From Diospyros lotus (Eukaryota; Streptophyta; Magnoliopsida; Ericales; Ebenaceae): a stretch of 64,000 nucleotides of DNA. Where the stretch lies: the NCBI RefSeq assembly GCF_014633365.1, contig NC_068344.1, positions 10,307,669 through 10,371,668 on the forward strand. Reading direction: 5' to 3'. The number at the start of each line of letters is the position of its first letter. The stretch's first letter is position 1. Below the pieces are notes generated by a model. That model was not told the origin of the DNA, searched no databases, and saw only the letters and a list, made by a program, of their open reading frames with translations. Of this stretch, positions 35,361 to 46,390 are shown one piece after another. The position numbers and the translations under genes are program-made.

Positions 35361-35369
35361 AAAAAAAAA
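35361..35369 (+). other. LINE poly(A) tail
   Basis: Nine A residues end the LINE. The following bases (to 35378) partly match 10081-10092, as expected for an aged target-site duplication. Confidence 0.7.
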
Positions 35370-35378
35370 GATGCACGT

Positions 35379-37905
35379 GAATGCTTTAATGGAATAGGAA
35401 TTTATTCTGATTGCATCTATAGCGACGGTGACAAAGGCTACCAATCAAAATTAAAGTAAAATATATATCAATTAAAGTTATATGATATAAAAATTTTAAA
35501 ATATTATCACATAACCCTTAATAGATTTAAAAGTGTATTAATTATTCTATAATTAAAAATTTATGTGACAATATTAACACAAATTTATGATAAAAGTAAA
35601 ATAAAACTCATCAAATATTTAAATGTTATTAATATATTAAAATAGGATAGTTTGTCAAATTATTTTGTTAAGTGACAATAGATATTTTCCTTTCACAACT
35701 TACATCAAAGGAAAGATAGTGGCAATATTATATTTAATACTTTGGTTTGATAAAATATATTTAATGATTTATTCTTTCAATACTAAATGAAGCATTTAAT
35801 ATAATATATTATTAAACGTTTCTTCACAATATATGATGTATCATAAATTGGAACAAAACCTTTCAAAATTCTATAATTTTTATGCAAAGTTCCAATATAG
35901 TTAATTAATAGTATGAAGTGTAGTGATAAAATATATTTCAATATTTAATAATTTATTGTTCCAATGTAATAGCTTGTGTATAAATAAAAAATTTATATTA
36001 AAATTTTCTATTTTCCATAACACCTTCATACTGCAATTTATGAAATTTATATCTTTTTAAAATAAAATTTTAAAATATAAATGAAAGAGTTGATTTTGTT
36101 ATTCAAATTAACACTAGCAAGACGCAATAGAAATTAAAAGCCTTGGGAGATTTCATACTTTGAAAATAACTTAGAAATCTATAGCATTAAGATTATTTTC
36201 ACGAATGAACAAGTTTTTTTTTTATAAATTTAATGTTAATTGTTAATATAATATCTTTTATTTTTGTATAACTTATTTAAAATTTTGCCACCAAATCCAT
36301 AGGATGGAAAGATTTATGTAATAATTAAGCATTTGTTGGTTCGATCTTTCAAAATATTGATTCGTTAAGGATAATTGTATTTTATGCATAATTTTATAAT
36401 TGAATATAACAATGTAAAAACTAAATTTTATGCCAAAAACTAATGTTGATGTTGTAAGTGAAAGTTGTCATCTCTTTAAGCTATATGCTTTATTTTTAAT
36501 GGATTTTAAGGTACAATTGTGACTTACAACAGATTATTATGGATTTTAAAATAAAATTGTAAGTTGTACTTTAATTTTTTTTCTTATTTTTTTAAATATA
36601 GTGCCTTGCAATGGTCACTCACCACTACGCATGAACATTCAACTTTCTTTGGAGCGGGGACGGCCGCGGAGAAATGACTATAAATAAGGGTCTCTGCCCT
36701 AGCAAGCAGTGTTTGTGTAATAGTGCTCTCTTGCTCACCCACTCTGCTCTACCTACATTGTTACATGTTCACTGTTTTAATTTTTTTTATATATTTTTTA
36801 TTTTTTTTAATTTACCTACCATCACAAACATCCCTCGCTGTTCAGCCCCACAATTTTAGTAAGAAAGATAAATCAAAAACCCTGCAACCAAGTTTCGATC
36901 TCAAGTACACCCGCTAATATAAGGACGGAATACCCATTTCTGAATCGATCCTTAATCGCTGGACTATAGCCTGAGAGCTATTTCTTCTTATTTTTAAATA
37001 TCTCAACCAAGGTTGAAGGTACACGGACAACGACACTGACATGAGAAACGAAACAAATTTAAAAAATTAAAATACGAGAACAAGATAATATATGCTATGT
37101 TATTATTTTTATATAATTATGAAAAACATAATTCATAAATTTAAACTCCATACAATTATATAAATAATTAAAATAGTTGCAAAGAGTTCATTATTAAATC
37201 TGCATAATAATATAAAATATAAATTACTTTTAAAAATTACTCAACTTTTTACAAAAAAAATAAAAAAAAAAAAAACAAACCTACACAATTTCCATAATTA
37301 TCGGAGAGCATGTTTAGAATGTCAAACACATATTCATAATTTTTTTTTTAATTTTTATTAATAAAATCACATATCAAACATTGTCGAAATTGTGTCAATA
37401 TTGTGCTCGAATTCAACAACATGAACACGGACAAGTCTCCTTTTCCGATATGTCCGTGCTGCTTACATCTAAATTCTCAATTAATTAATTAATTACTCAT
37501 ATCATCCGACGCAAAACCAAAAGCATCATTCACCCCTATCCTACCCATTTGTTTCCACACAAAGAAGCTATGTATCATGTTTTACTTTCCCGTCAATTTT
37601 AGTTTCACATATATCTTATTTAGACATTCAATTGTGATATTTTAATAAAATAAGATCTTAAACCAACAGCAAAATAAAATCCTTTAAGTGAAAGGGAATG
37701 TCAAATCTCATATTAGTTAGCGATGACATGCCACATAAGTGCATACAATCTTAAACCCACCCACCAAACTGAATGCCAGATACATACAAATAGAAGTTGG
37801 AATATGCCAGAATTAAACAATAAGTTTCATTGGTACCCAGTAGAAGGTGAATCCCATCGCCAGGAGTTGTACCAGTGTACAAAAGTACTTCACAGCAGCA
37901 ATGGA
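35379..37905. other. AT-rich intergenic region
   Basis: The left part contains the 35480-35625 repeat. A GC-richer patch at 36640-36740 includes ACTATAAATAAGG, a TATA-box-like motif, but no supported transcript follows. Between about 37025 and 37470, ACACGGACAA near the left and TCCGTGCTGC near the right form a weak inverted pair, possibly a decayed DNA element. No gene recognised. Confidence 0.45.
35480..35625 (+). repeat. AT-rich dispersed or duplicated repeat, copy 2
   Basis: Aligns by eye with 9370-9545, in the same orientation. See that entry for shared blocks. Confidence 0.7.
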
Positions 37906-38986
37906 TCATGGAGTCAGCTGTTTGCTTTTCCCATCATCCAAAATCCCAGCCCTCGACCTGCAAAATTAGAGAAACAACGAACTAACTAGTCTTTATATGC
38001 TTGCAAATTCAACCAAAACAAGAAATTTTCATTCCATATTTGAAGAATAACTTCTTAATGAGCACAAGAGAAATCAAAATGACATTGGCACCTCCTCAGT
38101 AAATCTGCAGCTCCTGGCAAGCCTTGCACTTCTTTCTTCAGTCGTTCAACACGTTCTCTCGCGATGCGTTTACTTTCTTCTCCCTAATAACCATAGTTGT
38201 TTGCTTAGAATAACTCTTAACATTGTTCAGGAATCGTCTTGTCTTTGCTCCTAAAGCTTCTACTATATTCACATCTCCTTATTCTTATAGTGAAACTTTT
38301 TCTGTCAAATTCCCTGGGCTCCCAGTTATTAGGGTTGCACTGGCCAGCAAAAGAACTTGGACCAGATTGTTTTAAGCTTCCCAAAATAGCCTCATGTAAA
38401 CATTAGCCACGTAAGGTGACTATGAACAGTCCTTGCTTTAGGAGCGGTAAAATTTTATGATTTCCAAGGTTAATAAAATAAAATGAGACATGAATGTACA
38501 GGAGGCAGGCTCGCATATGGTTTGCCTACCAACACAACCAGACAATAACAATGACCGGACACATGTACTAGGAGCTGAGAGTACCCCGTTAAATGCAGTA
38601 TACACCGGGGCAAATGTACCTGAGTTACATAACAAATGTTATTCCCGGTTCACACCCCAGCTTTAATATAAATATTCTTTGCTTATTAATGCTTAATATC
38701 TAATACTGCTACAACTACGAATATGCCCGTGCTGGAGCTTGTTCTGTCATGGGGAATTCTTTTATATATAGAAGCTCAAATCCACAAAAAGACAATGATA
38801 TTCTTACCACCTATCTGTGGCATAACTTGAACAGATTCACAAATAATCCATATCCTAAGACAAATGATAACTGTCAATTTTGAAGGACCAACCAAATTAC
38901 TTACCTTCTGCAGCATAATCATCAAATGTTTGATCTCATTCTTCTTCAATGATGCTAGATCCTGACACACATCTCCCACAGCAGTC
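37906..38986 (-). CDS. Last three exons of an unidentified plant gene (partial)
   Basis: Three minus-strand exons join in frame with canonical splice sites: 38986-38905 (acceptor CATGCAG, donor AAG/GTAAG), 38183-38092 (acceptor TTATTAG, donor AG/GTGCC) and 37957-37906 (acceptor TTTTGCAG, ending TGA). Together they give about 74 residues: TAVGDVCQDLASLKKNEIKH in the first exon, a charged helix ESKRIARERVERLKKEVQGL in the second, and DDGKSKQLTP at the C-terminus. Phases agree at both junctions, which is strong evidence for a real gene. I do not recognise the family. The first exon needs an upstream exon supplying two bases; none was found up to 40.8 kb, where the nested element block begins, so the 5' part may lie beyond that block or be lost. 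Confidence 0.6.
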
Positions 38987-40076
38987 CTGCATGTGAGTTG
39001 GTCAAAATAGGTAAATACCAAAACACAAAACACATGAATAACATTCCACTCAACCTCCGACCTATGCACTTGCCAAAAAAAAAAAAAAAAAAACACCCAA
39101 CCATGCACATAAACAAATAATGCTTAAGGAGCAGATAAGAGGAAAAGGCAAAACAGAGAATATGATGGGAAGGTCACAACAGAAATCATTGGGTAGCTAG
39201 CTAAGCCTTTATCCATATAAGCAATATAAGTCATTGTGCAGCCATCTGAACTTTTACAAGTAGTTGTGCTTTCTCCTGCTTTCTCCTTTATTCCTTTTAG
39301 ATACACCTTCGTGATGGTCATAATGGAACTGTCTTTTAGCTTCAATTACTAGCAATTGTTCATGCAAGGTTTGATATTCTGTAGCTGGGGCACATTTAAA
39401 ATATTTTACAAGCTTTTACTGATCATATGCAACCAACCACATATATCAAAAAGTTGTCTCTTAAGAATACAAGGGTAACAATGACAACTGATTAATAGAA
39501 TGGCAGAATGCTCTCTTAGTAATGTTATATAATCAGTGTGTTCCAGTTAAAAAATATTTAAAGTTGGAATTTACACCTACAAGACCAACCAGATTTGCGG
39601 ACAAAATGCTGGCAATTGAAATGAACATGGATGAATAATGGATGCTGAGATGAATGAGTGGCAAGAGAAAAAGGTAAAACATGAAATTGTCAAGGAATTG
39701 GAGGTACCATTAAGTGAGGAGATGAGGTCTTCATGGGCTAATAGACTCCCACAATTGCATCAGTGAGAAAGAACTGGCACAGCATGGGGGTGTGCCAAGG
39801 GCCAAGGGCAGGGGTGAAACCAAAAAGACCATAGGTATCTTAACCATTGGTAATGAACAGTTAAATACCACCCTGGATAATCCATTGTGTAGATTGCTTA
39901 TAAAACTTGGGAAAAATTATCGTATTGTATAGTATAAGCTGGAATAAATGCAAATATTCAGATCTCTGTATCTTAACCATTATTAATTCAATAATCTGGT
40001 AAAGTTATGTACACATCAAGGGAGATGCAACAAGAATTTCAAGTCACATAATAGTATATACTTTGTCATGCTGATT
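38987..40076. other. Non-coding stretch upstream of the partial gene
   Basis: Probably intron or intergenic. An A-run lies at 39075-39093. No further exon with matching phase, and no element ends, were recognised. Confidence 0.4.
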
Positions 40077-40530
40077 AAGACCTTGTTTGGTATTGCTGTG
40101 CTTTATTGTGATGTGTTGTGAAAGTAATGTTGATAAAGTAGTGTTTGGTAACTGTGTTTATTAATGTTAAAAACAAGTAGCAAGTATTTGGTTAATATTT
40201 TATTGCTGTGACGTAGATTTGTAAAATGACTAAAAAAGACTAGGATATTAAATAGTTATTTGTAAAGTGGCATAATTATGAAGAAAGAGAATGGTCAAAA
40301 AAAGTAAATAGCCTATTTTAATGATTGTGGGTCCCATTAAAAGCTGTTGCGTTTTTTTATAAAAAGTAGGGGGTGCCATGCTTTTGCTTAAAAGCAGCTT
40401 AACCTGTTTTTTGGAAAAAGGCAGATGTGCTCTAAAAGCACGACAATACTTTATCAAACGGTGCATTTTCAAAAAAGAAGTTGATAAAAAAACTGCTCTG
40501 CTTAAAAAGCATAGCAATACCCAACAGGCT
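40077..40530. mobile_element. Possible MITE of about 450 bp
   Basis: The left end ACCTTGTTTGGTATTGCTG and the complement of the right end GCCTGTTGGGTATTGCTATG form an imperfect inverted repeat. Inner blocks (TTGATAAAGTAGTGTTTGG and GATAAAGTATTGTCGTGCTT) also pair. The CCTTGTTTGG type of end resembles Tourist/PIF and some hAT MITEs. I could not settle a target duplication. Confidence 0.55.
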
Positions 40531-40814
40531 TGCTTGTGGAAGAGAAAAATGATTTGCTGCGCAAGCATTTAAGCAACAATTCAACAATTGAAAGGCATGA
40601 TCATTGAGCTATAAAAGCACAAAAGACTTATTAATCAAGTTTTAATATATATGAAGTTATATTTAAAGGAAGTTTGTTCATAAATCAAATTAGGAAGGTC
40701 TTCCAGATCCCATAGGACCCATTACTTGACAACCATCCAACTGTCCTTTTGCAACTATATGATCAAAACCAATTCATCAACCAAAGGTTACCATAGATGT
40801 GTCAAGCTTAAGCC

Positions 40815-41167
40815 TGACAATGAATTCCTCCTAATTTGATGTGAATTAGGAAGACACAATAAGTAGAACAGAGAATTAGAGGCAAAGAGAGAGAGAGAGA
40901 GAGAGATTGGGAGGAGGAGATGAACATTCTCATTAATTCCTTGATGCCCCAATCCGAAAGGATCAATGGGGATTTATACAAGCTGCCGGAAGGGAGGATT
41001 CCCGCCAAGGCATCTTCTATAACCTTCTGTGGTTATAACAACCAGCTGCTACACCCTTCTATGGTTGTAACCACTTGCACGTACGTGGCTGCCCCTTAGA
41101 TGTAACAAACATATAACAACAAAAATTAAAGAAAAAATTTAAAAATCACATGGCAATTCACATGACA
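40815..41167 (-). repeat. 3' LTR of the old gypsy element (about 353 bp)
   Basis: On the minus strand it starts TGTCATGTGAATTGCC directly after the G-run polypurine tract and ends about ATTCATTGTCA. It contains a TATA-like TTGTATAAATCCCC (40968-40982) and a (CT)n run (40890-40905). The outer boundary is estimated from the TG/CA rule, as the partner LTR is not in the window. Confidence 0.65.
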
Positions 41168-41184
41168 ATGCCCCCCCCCCCCTT
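41168..41184 (-). other. Polypurine tract of the old gypsy element
   Basis: Minus strand AAGG followed by twelve G and CAT, immediately before the LTR start at 41167. It primes plus-strand synthesis. Confidence 0.8.
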
Positions 41185-42089
41185 ACAAATTTCTTGTCCT
41201 TAAGAAATGTTAAGAAAGCTCACAAACCAGGGAAACTGCTTGAATAGATAAGGTAAGTACTCCCAGGTGTTGTTATCTGCATGGTTATTCTATCATTTTA
41301 CCAAAAGTTCTATGAGTGGTGCCCCTTGTTTGTACACCACGCGTCTATCTAATATGGCCTCAAGCTCCATAGCTTTGTTAGCCTCCTTAGGAAGGAGGGG
41401 CAATGTAGGACTCACCAATTGTGTCCCCACAATTTTCTTGAAAAGAGAAACGTGGAACACATGATGGATTTGTGAACTTTAAGGCGATTGCAAACGATAA
41501 GCCACCCTCCCAATCTTAGTAACAAATGGAAAGGGTTCATAATACCGTGGGCTCAATTTAGACACTAGTCCTTGTGTGATGGACTATAGATGAGGATACC
41601 TCAGCCTTAAATACACTTCCTCCCCCTACCAAAAACTCCCTTTCACTCCTCTTTCAATCAACAAACTGTTTCATTCTATTTTAGGTTGAAGCTAACTCCT
41701 TCAGCTGTTGCAAAACCTTCTTCCTCTGCTGTAAATACTCCTCCATTGTTGTCACGGTAGTGTACTCTCCAATAACTGGTAAGATAGGTGATTTGCATCC
41801 AAATAAGGCCTCAAATGGTGACATTTTGAGGGAGGTATGATGGTTGGAGTTCTATCACCATTGAGCCAGGAACAACCACCTATGCCACCCCTTAGGTTGT
41901 AAGAAACAAAAGCACCATAAGTAAGTCTCCAAACTTTGGTTCACCCTTTCTGTTTGTCCATCCGATTGGGGGTGGTAGACTGTGGACATGTTCAATTTGG
42001 TGCCTAAAGCCTTCATTAGCTCCTGCCACAACAGGCTAGTGAAGATTTTGTCACGATCTGATACTATAAACTAAGGAGTCCCATGCAAT
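41185..42089 (-). pseudogene. Gypsy integrase C-terminal half and chromodomain remnant
   Basis: The minus strand reads VSDRDKIFTSLLWQELMKAL, then YHPQSDGQTERVNQSLETYL, which carry the second catalytic Asp and the Glu of the integrase core. MSPFEALFGCKSP follows, and further down NNTWEYLPYLFKQFP, the end of a chromodomain-like tail. Several stops and shifts. The N-terminal integrase piece is at 50079-50260, with roughly 100 residues in between missing. Confidence 0.8.
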
Positions 42090-42133
42090 TTAACTGTTGA
42101 GTTATATGGTTATATTTATATAGTACACTTAGG

Positions 42134-45100
42134 CATAGTTGTTGAATCGAGATTCGAATCGAGAATCGAAATTCTTATTTTTTGAATCGTGAATCGAATC
42201 GTAAGATTCGGTAGACATTTTTAATTTTAAATATAAATAATATATATCCATATAAAATAAATAAAATATATTAAAATTATACCAAAAATATATTCATATT
42301 ACCTTTATATTCAAATTGCATCAAATCATACCACTTTCAAAATAACAAGCTAGAAAAAAACAACTATTAGGCTACTAATAAATTCCATTGTCCATAATCT
42401 TCACTAATTATCAATCATATTCATCTTCAAATTAAAGAGCATCATCATCTTCATCATTTTCATTATCTTCTTTGTCTTCAAATGTAGCCAAATCTGCTTG
42501 CTCTCCATCCTCTACATCTTCCTCGTCATCAATCATTTCTAAATCCAATTCTTCTTCCACTTTGTCTTCAACAACTTTTCCTTTTCCTTTTCTATCTAGC
42601 TTCAACTTCCTTGGCCCTATATTATACAATATAACATATTAGAATTCAACTCAAACTTACACAAAGTTACAAACACATTAACTTAGTTTTAGAAAGTAGG
42701 AAACTATAAAGTATAGAATATAGATATATACCTCTTCTATTATTACTTGGCTGAGTACCTCCATCATCTTCAAAGCATTCATTAGCATCCATCCATGAAT
42801 TATCCTCAGGTAAACAAGGGTTTTCTTGTTCGGTGATCCATTCATCATCAGACTCCATATCACTCAAACAAATAGGATCATAATTTTCACCTTTTTTCTC
42901 CCTCTTAACTTGCCTCATTTCAAGTTGAATGTTATACTTCACAAAGACAAGAGCATTTAATCTTTGTTGTTCCAAATGATTTCTCTTTTTGGAATGGTCA
43001 TGCTCAAATGTGCTCCAATTTCTTTCACATCCAGTAGCACTACATGTGAGACTCAAAACTCGTATGGCAAGGTTTTGTAACTCTTTGCATTCTTCCCCAT
43101 AGCTTTCCCACCATAAAGCTAAGACAGAAAAATAGAAGGCTAATTAGTCTAATTAGTTTGAAGGAGCTAGCAATTGAAATTTGAAAATGCAAACTTAAAT
43201 CAAAATAATACCCGGTTGCTTCTTGTCTCTTGTTAAGGTAGCCATGCTCATGCCAAACAATCCTTCTCCTTTTTTAAACTTTTCTAATTGCTCATCCATT
43301 TTGAGTCTTGTTTCAATATCCGGATACATATTTTCTATTGTCTTGTACAAACCAACTTCAACTTCTATATCCGCATTAAAAGACTCATCATATTGAAACC
43401 TTGAAAAAATGCATACAAGTAAGAAACAATAAAGCATATACAAGGAACTGTTGGTTATAGGAAATTAGAAACATGATTTTAGAAACTCACTTGGGATTAA
43501 GAAAATATCTAGCTGCATGAAGTGGCCTATGAAGTTGTAAATCCCATCTTGTATCAATAATGTTCCAAATGCGCTCATACTTTATCTTTTGATGGTTGAA
43601 ATTTTGTGCAATTTTCTCCTTTGCCCTATCCATTGCTTCATATATGTATCCCATTATCGATTTCACATCTCCATCAACAAGCCTTAAAACTTTAACAAGT
43701 GGACTTACACACTTCAAGCAATACTTGACCGATTTCCAAAACTTGTCATCGGATAACAAGATTGCTCCCACTTTAATTGCATCCACCTTAGAAGCATAAT
43801 GACTTTTAGCCCACTCTTCCGATGCAAACATAGCCCTAAGAGGAATCTTGTTTTCCTCAAAGCTCCTTAATGTAAGAAATGATGTGGCAAACCTTGTAAC
43901 TCCCGGCCTCTTCAACTCTCTCTTCTTAGAGAACTTTCTAAACATGCTAAGGACCCAAGCATGTCTATAAATATATACACAAACTTCTTTAGCCTTCTTT
44001 ATTGTATCTGTGAAAATAGGCAACCCACCTATATCATGCAAGATCAAATCAATGCAATGTGCTGCACAAGGAGACCAAAATAATTTTTTTCTTTTCTCCA
44101 TCAACAAGTCACCCGCAGCTACGTAGGCCGAAGCACTATCAGTCACCACTTGAACAACATTTTCCTCCCCAATTTCCTCCACTAATGAATCAAGCAACTC
44201 AAATAATTTTTGTGCATCTTTTATAACATCTGAAGTGTTAACAAATTTAAGAAAAACTGTTCCACTTGGACTGTTCACCAAAAAGTTTGTAAGAGACCTA
44301 CTTTTCCTATCCGTCCACCCATCCGACATCAAAGTACAACCGGTCCTTTTCCACTCCTTTTTATACTTCTCTAGCATTGAGTTTACATTGTCAACTTCCT
44401 TCTTCAAAAATGTAACTCTAGCCTCATGATAACTAGGAAGTTTTAAACCCTTGCCATATTCACCAACAGCTTCCATCATTGAAGTAAAAAGGGGACTTTT
44501 GACCAAAACAAAAGGCAATGCATGTCCATACAAAAATCTACAAATGCTAGGAACAACGGGCTCCCTTTTCTTAACCATTGCATTTAAAGTTTGCTCTTTT
44601 CCTTTCCCTTTACCTTTAGTGACAAAGGCATCCATACTAGTTTTTCTTTTTCCTCCTACCATTTGAACTTCTTTCTCTTCTTGGAAATATTCTTTTTCAT
44701 TCACTTTTTGTCTTTCTAATTCTCCTAAGATCTGAATACAAAGTTCCCTCACATTATCCGGACATTGTGTACAAGGAGCCACATTATCATGATCACCCGA
44801 AAAATGGTGTTTCATTCGATTTATCCCTCCCCATCTTTCAAGTCCACAATAATTGCACTTTAAGTTCATTCTGTTTCCATTAATCCAAGAGCAATATTCC
44901 CAAATAGAATCATTACTCTTTGTTGTTGTAGATCCCTTTTTTGATCTTGACGCCCTGAGAAAGAAAGTAATATTCTTCTTCTAACATTGAAAAACAACAT
45001 AAGGTCAAACTTTTGGAATAGAAAACAGTAGAATACTATAAAAAAAATAAAACTAAAAATAATATAAAGTTATAAACTAGTTGAAAATTAAAAGTTTCAC

Positions 45101-45735
45101 TATATAAAAAGAAATAACATTGAAAATAATATAAATTAGTTGAAAATTAAAAGAAACAGAAAAAATTGAAGAGAAATTGGATTAGGAAATCAAAACAAAT
45201 CATAACAGAAAGTTAGAAAGTTAAAAACAAACCAAAAAAAATCAAAGGAAATAAGATAAGAGACGTAGCAGTAGCACTCACTGTAGAGCAAAGGAAAAAT
45301 AAAAAAAAACCAAAACAAAACAATAAAAAATACAATAGATTGACAAAGATTAGTCAACAAAATAAAAGCTGGAGCTGGCAAGTAGTAAGCTTGCTTATGG
45401 TCTCTACAGTCAACAAAAGCAACTGCCAGCTGGTAGCTTGGCAGTGAGCTTGCTTTTATTTTTAACCAGTGGCAGTGACAACCCAAAGTCAACAAAAGCT
45501 GCTAAGCAACGCCTACACCTGAGTCTCAGCTGGTTTTAACTTTTAAGACAGACTCGTATAATCGTGTAATTTCGGATAAAGCAAAGAAGAAGAAAGAAGA
45601 AGCAGTAGCAAAAGAAGAAAGCAACGCAGTGAACGCACCTTAAGGCTTGAACATAAGTTACAGAGTTTGAAGTCTCATTGAATCGAGCCGAATCGTGCGA
45701 TTCGCATCGCGAATCGCACGATTCTAACAACAGTG
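42134..45735 (-). mobile_element. Autonomous hAT transposon, 3602 bp, apparently intact
   Basis: A perfect 8-bp duplication CACTTAGG flanks the element (42126-42133 and 45736-45743). The terminal inverted repeats are CATAGTTGTTGAATCG at the left and CACTGTTGTTAGAATCG at the right, complement read. Subterminal regions are packed with GATTCGAATCG-type motifs, as expected for transposase binding. The only gene is a four-exon minus-strand transposase with an uninterrupted frame. Complete ends, duplication and frame suggest recent activity. Confidence 0.93.
42432..44869 (-). CDS. hAT transposase (BED finger, DUF659, hAT dimerisation), four exons
   Basis: Catalyses excision and integration of the hAT element. 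Exons are 44869-43491, 43399-43212, 43118-42732 and 42616-42432. All introns are GT/AG, phases agree, and the sum is 713 codons including the stop. Residues 1-30 carry a BED-like zinc finger (CNYCGLERWGGINRMKHH). DUF659 follows, with LMSDGWTDRKSRS (first catalytic Asp), VVTDSASAYVAAG (second Asp) and CAAHCIDLIL. The third exon has LWWESYG and TGCERNWSTFEHDHSKKRNH, the C-terminal dimerisation domain. The last exon is short and very acidic. The frame is open upstream to an acceptor at 44955 (about 29 more residues, including SIWEYCSW), so the true start may lie in a further 5' exon. Confidence 0.92.
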
Positions 45736-45871
45736 CACTTAGGGTTAATCTTATGTTAGAGCCTGTGGCCCATGACCCGTTGTATTTTATATATATATAG
45801 GTGTATAGTCTATGAGTTTAATGTATGGTATATACATATTAAAAGCTAGGATTTTCTTCTTAAGTTTCACA

Positions 45872-45884
45872 TGGTATCAGAGCC
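45872..45884 (+). other. Copia primer-binding site, tRNA-Met type
   Basis: TGGTATCAGAGCC follows the LTR directly and is complementary to the 3' end of plant initiator tRNA-Met. It sets the element on the plus strand. Confidence 0.95.
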
Positions 45885-46390
45885 AAAATACAAACCCTAG
45901 CAATCGTCGTTGCCGCCCACATCACTGACGACCACCGTCAGTCGTGTCGCCAATGCCGTGCCACTGCCATCACCGCCCACTGCATTCCAGCTGCTTGCGC
46001 TACTGGTTTGCAACGATTCTTCACCATCCGACCACCGATCACACCTACAACCACCGTTGTTGCGTTCGCTGGCCTCCGGTCTGTCGACTCTCAGAGGTCC
46101 ATCGCTGTTGTCGTCGCCACGCGTCACCTCTCTCACACTGTTCACGGAGACGTTTTTGCTCCGATCTCTCTCCAGTGCTCCGATCGCAACGTTGTCTTCA
46201 CTATTGGACTCACCTCCTTCAGTCCATCCCAGTCCCGGTGGTTTCGTCGCCATCCGTTGCCATCTGCCACCGCCAGTCACGGGCATCCGCCGTCTGTCGT
46301 CGCTCTAGCGCCTCCACACTTCATTCTCTATGTTGGATCATCCAGCCTTTCTTTTTGGCTTATTTAACCCCTTTTGTTTCAAATCTGTTG
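45885..46390 (+). other. Copia leader, CCACCG-rich
   Basis: Pyrimidine- and CCG-rich leader between primer site and gag. Several frames are open here by composition, but none matches a known protein. Confidence 0.5.

Larger units (their letters stand above)
10093..35369 (+). mobile_element. Degenerate L1-type LINE, split by five nested insertions
   Basis: One plus-strand L1 element can be followed in order through six pieces: 10093-12261, 16828-17200, 19384-20820, 29347-29922, 32964-33298 and 34213-35369. They encode in order an ORF1 RNA-binding region, an AP-like endonuclease, a reverse transcriptase and a C-terminal region, ending in an A9 tail at 35361-35369. Reading frames contain many stops and shifts, so it is dead. 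It resembles plant LINEs whose ORF1 has DUF4283 and a CCHC knuckle. The 5' boundary is approximate. The ordered collinearity of the pieces supports one original copy of roughly 7 kb. Confidence 0.88.
42095..45871 (+). repeat. Copia 5' LTR interrupted by a hAT transposon
   Basis: Two LTR pieces, 42095-42133 and 45744-45871, are joined by the hAT target duplication CACTTAGG. The right piece contains a TATATATATAGG-type promoter stretch (45790-45800) and ends at the primer site. Confidence 0.75.

Noticed and set aside
36660..36920. TATA-like motif followed by a GC-richer stretch, considered as a small RNA gene or promoter
   Set aside because: No snRNA/snoRNA boxes, no tRNA fold, and no supported downstream exon.
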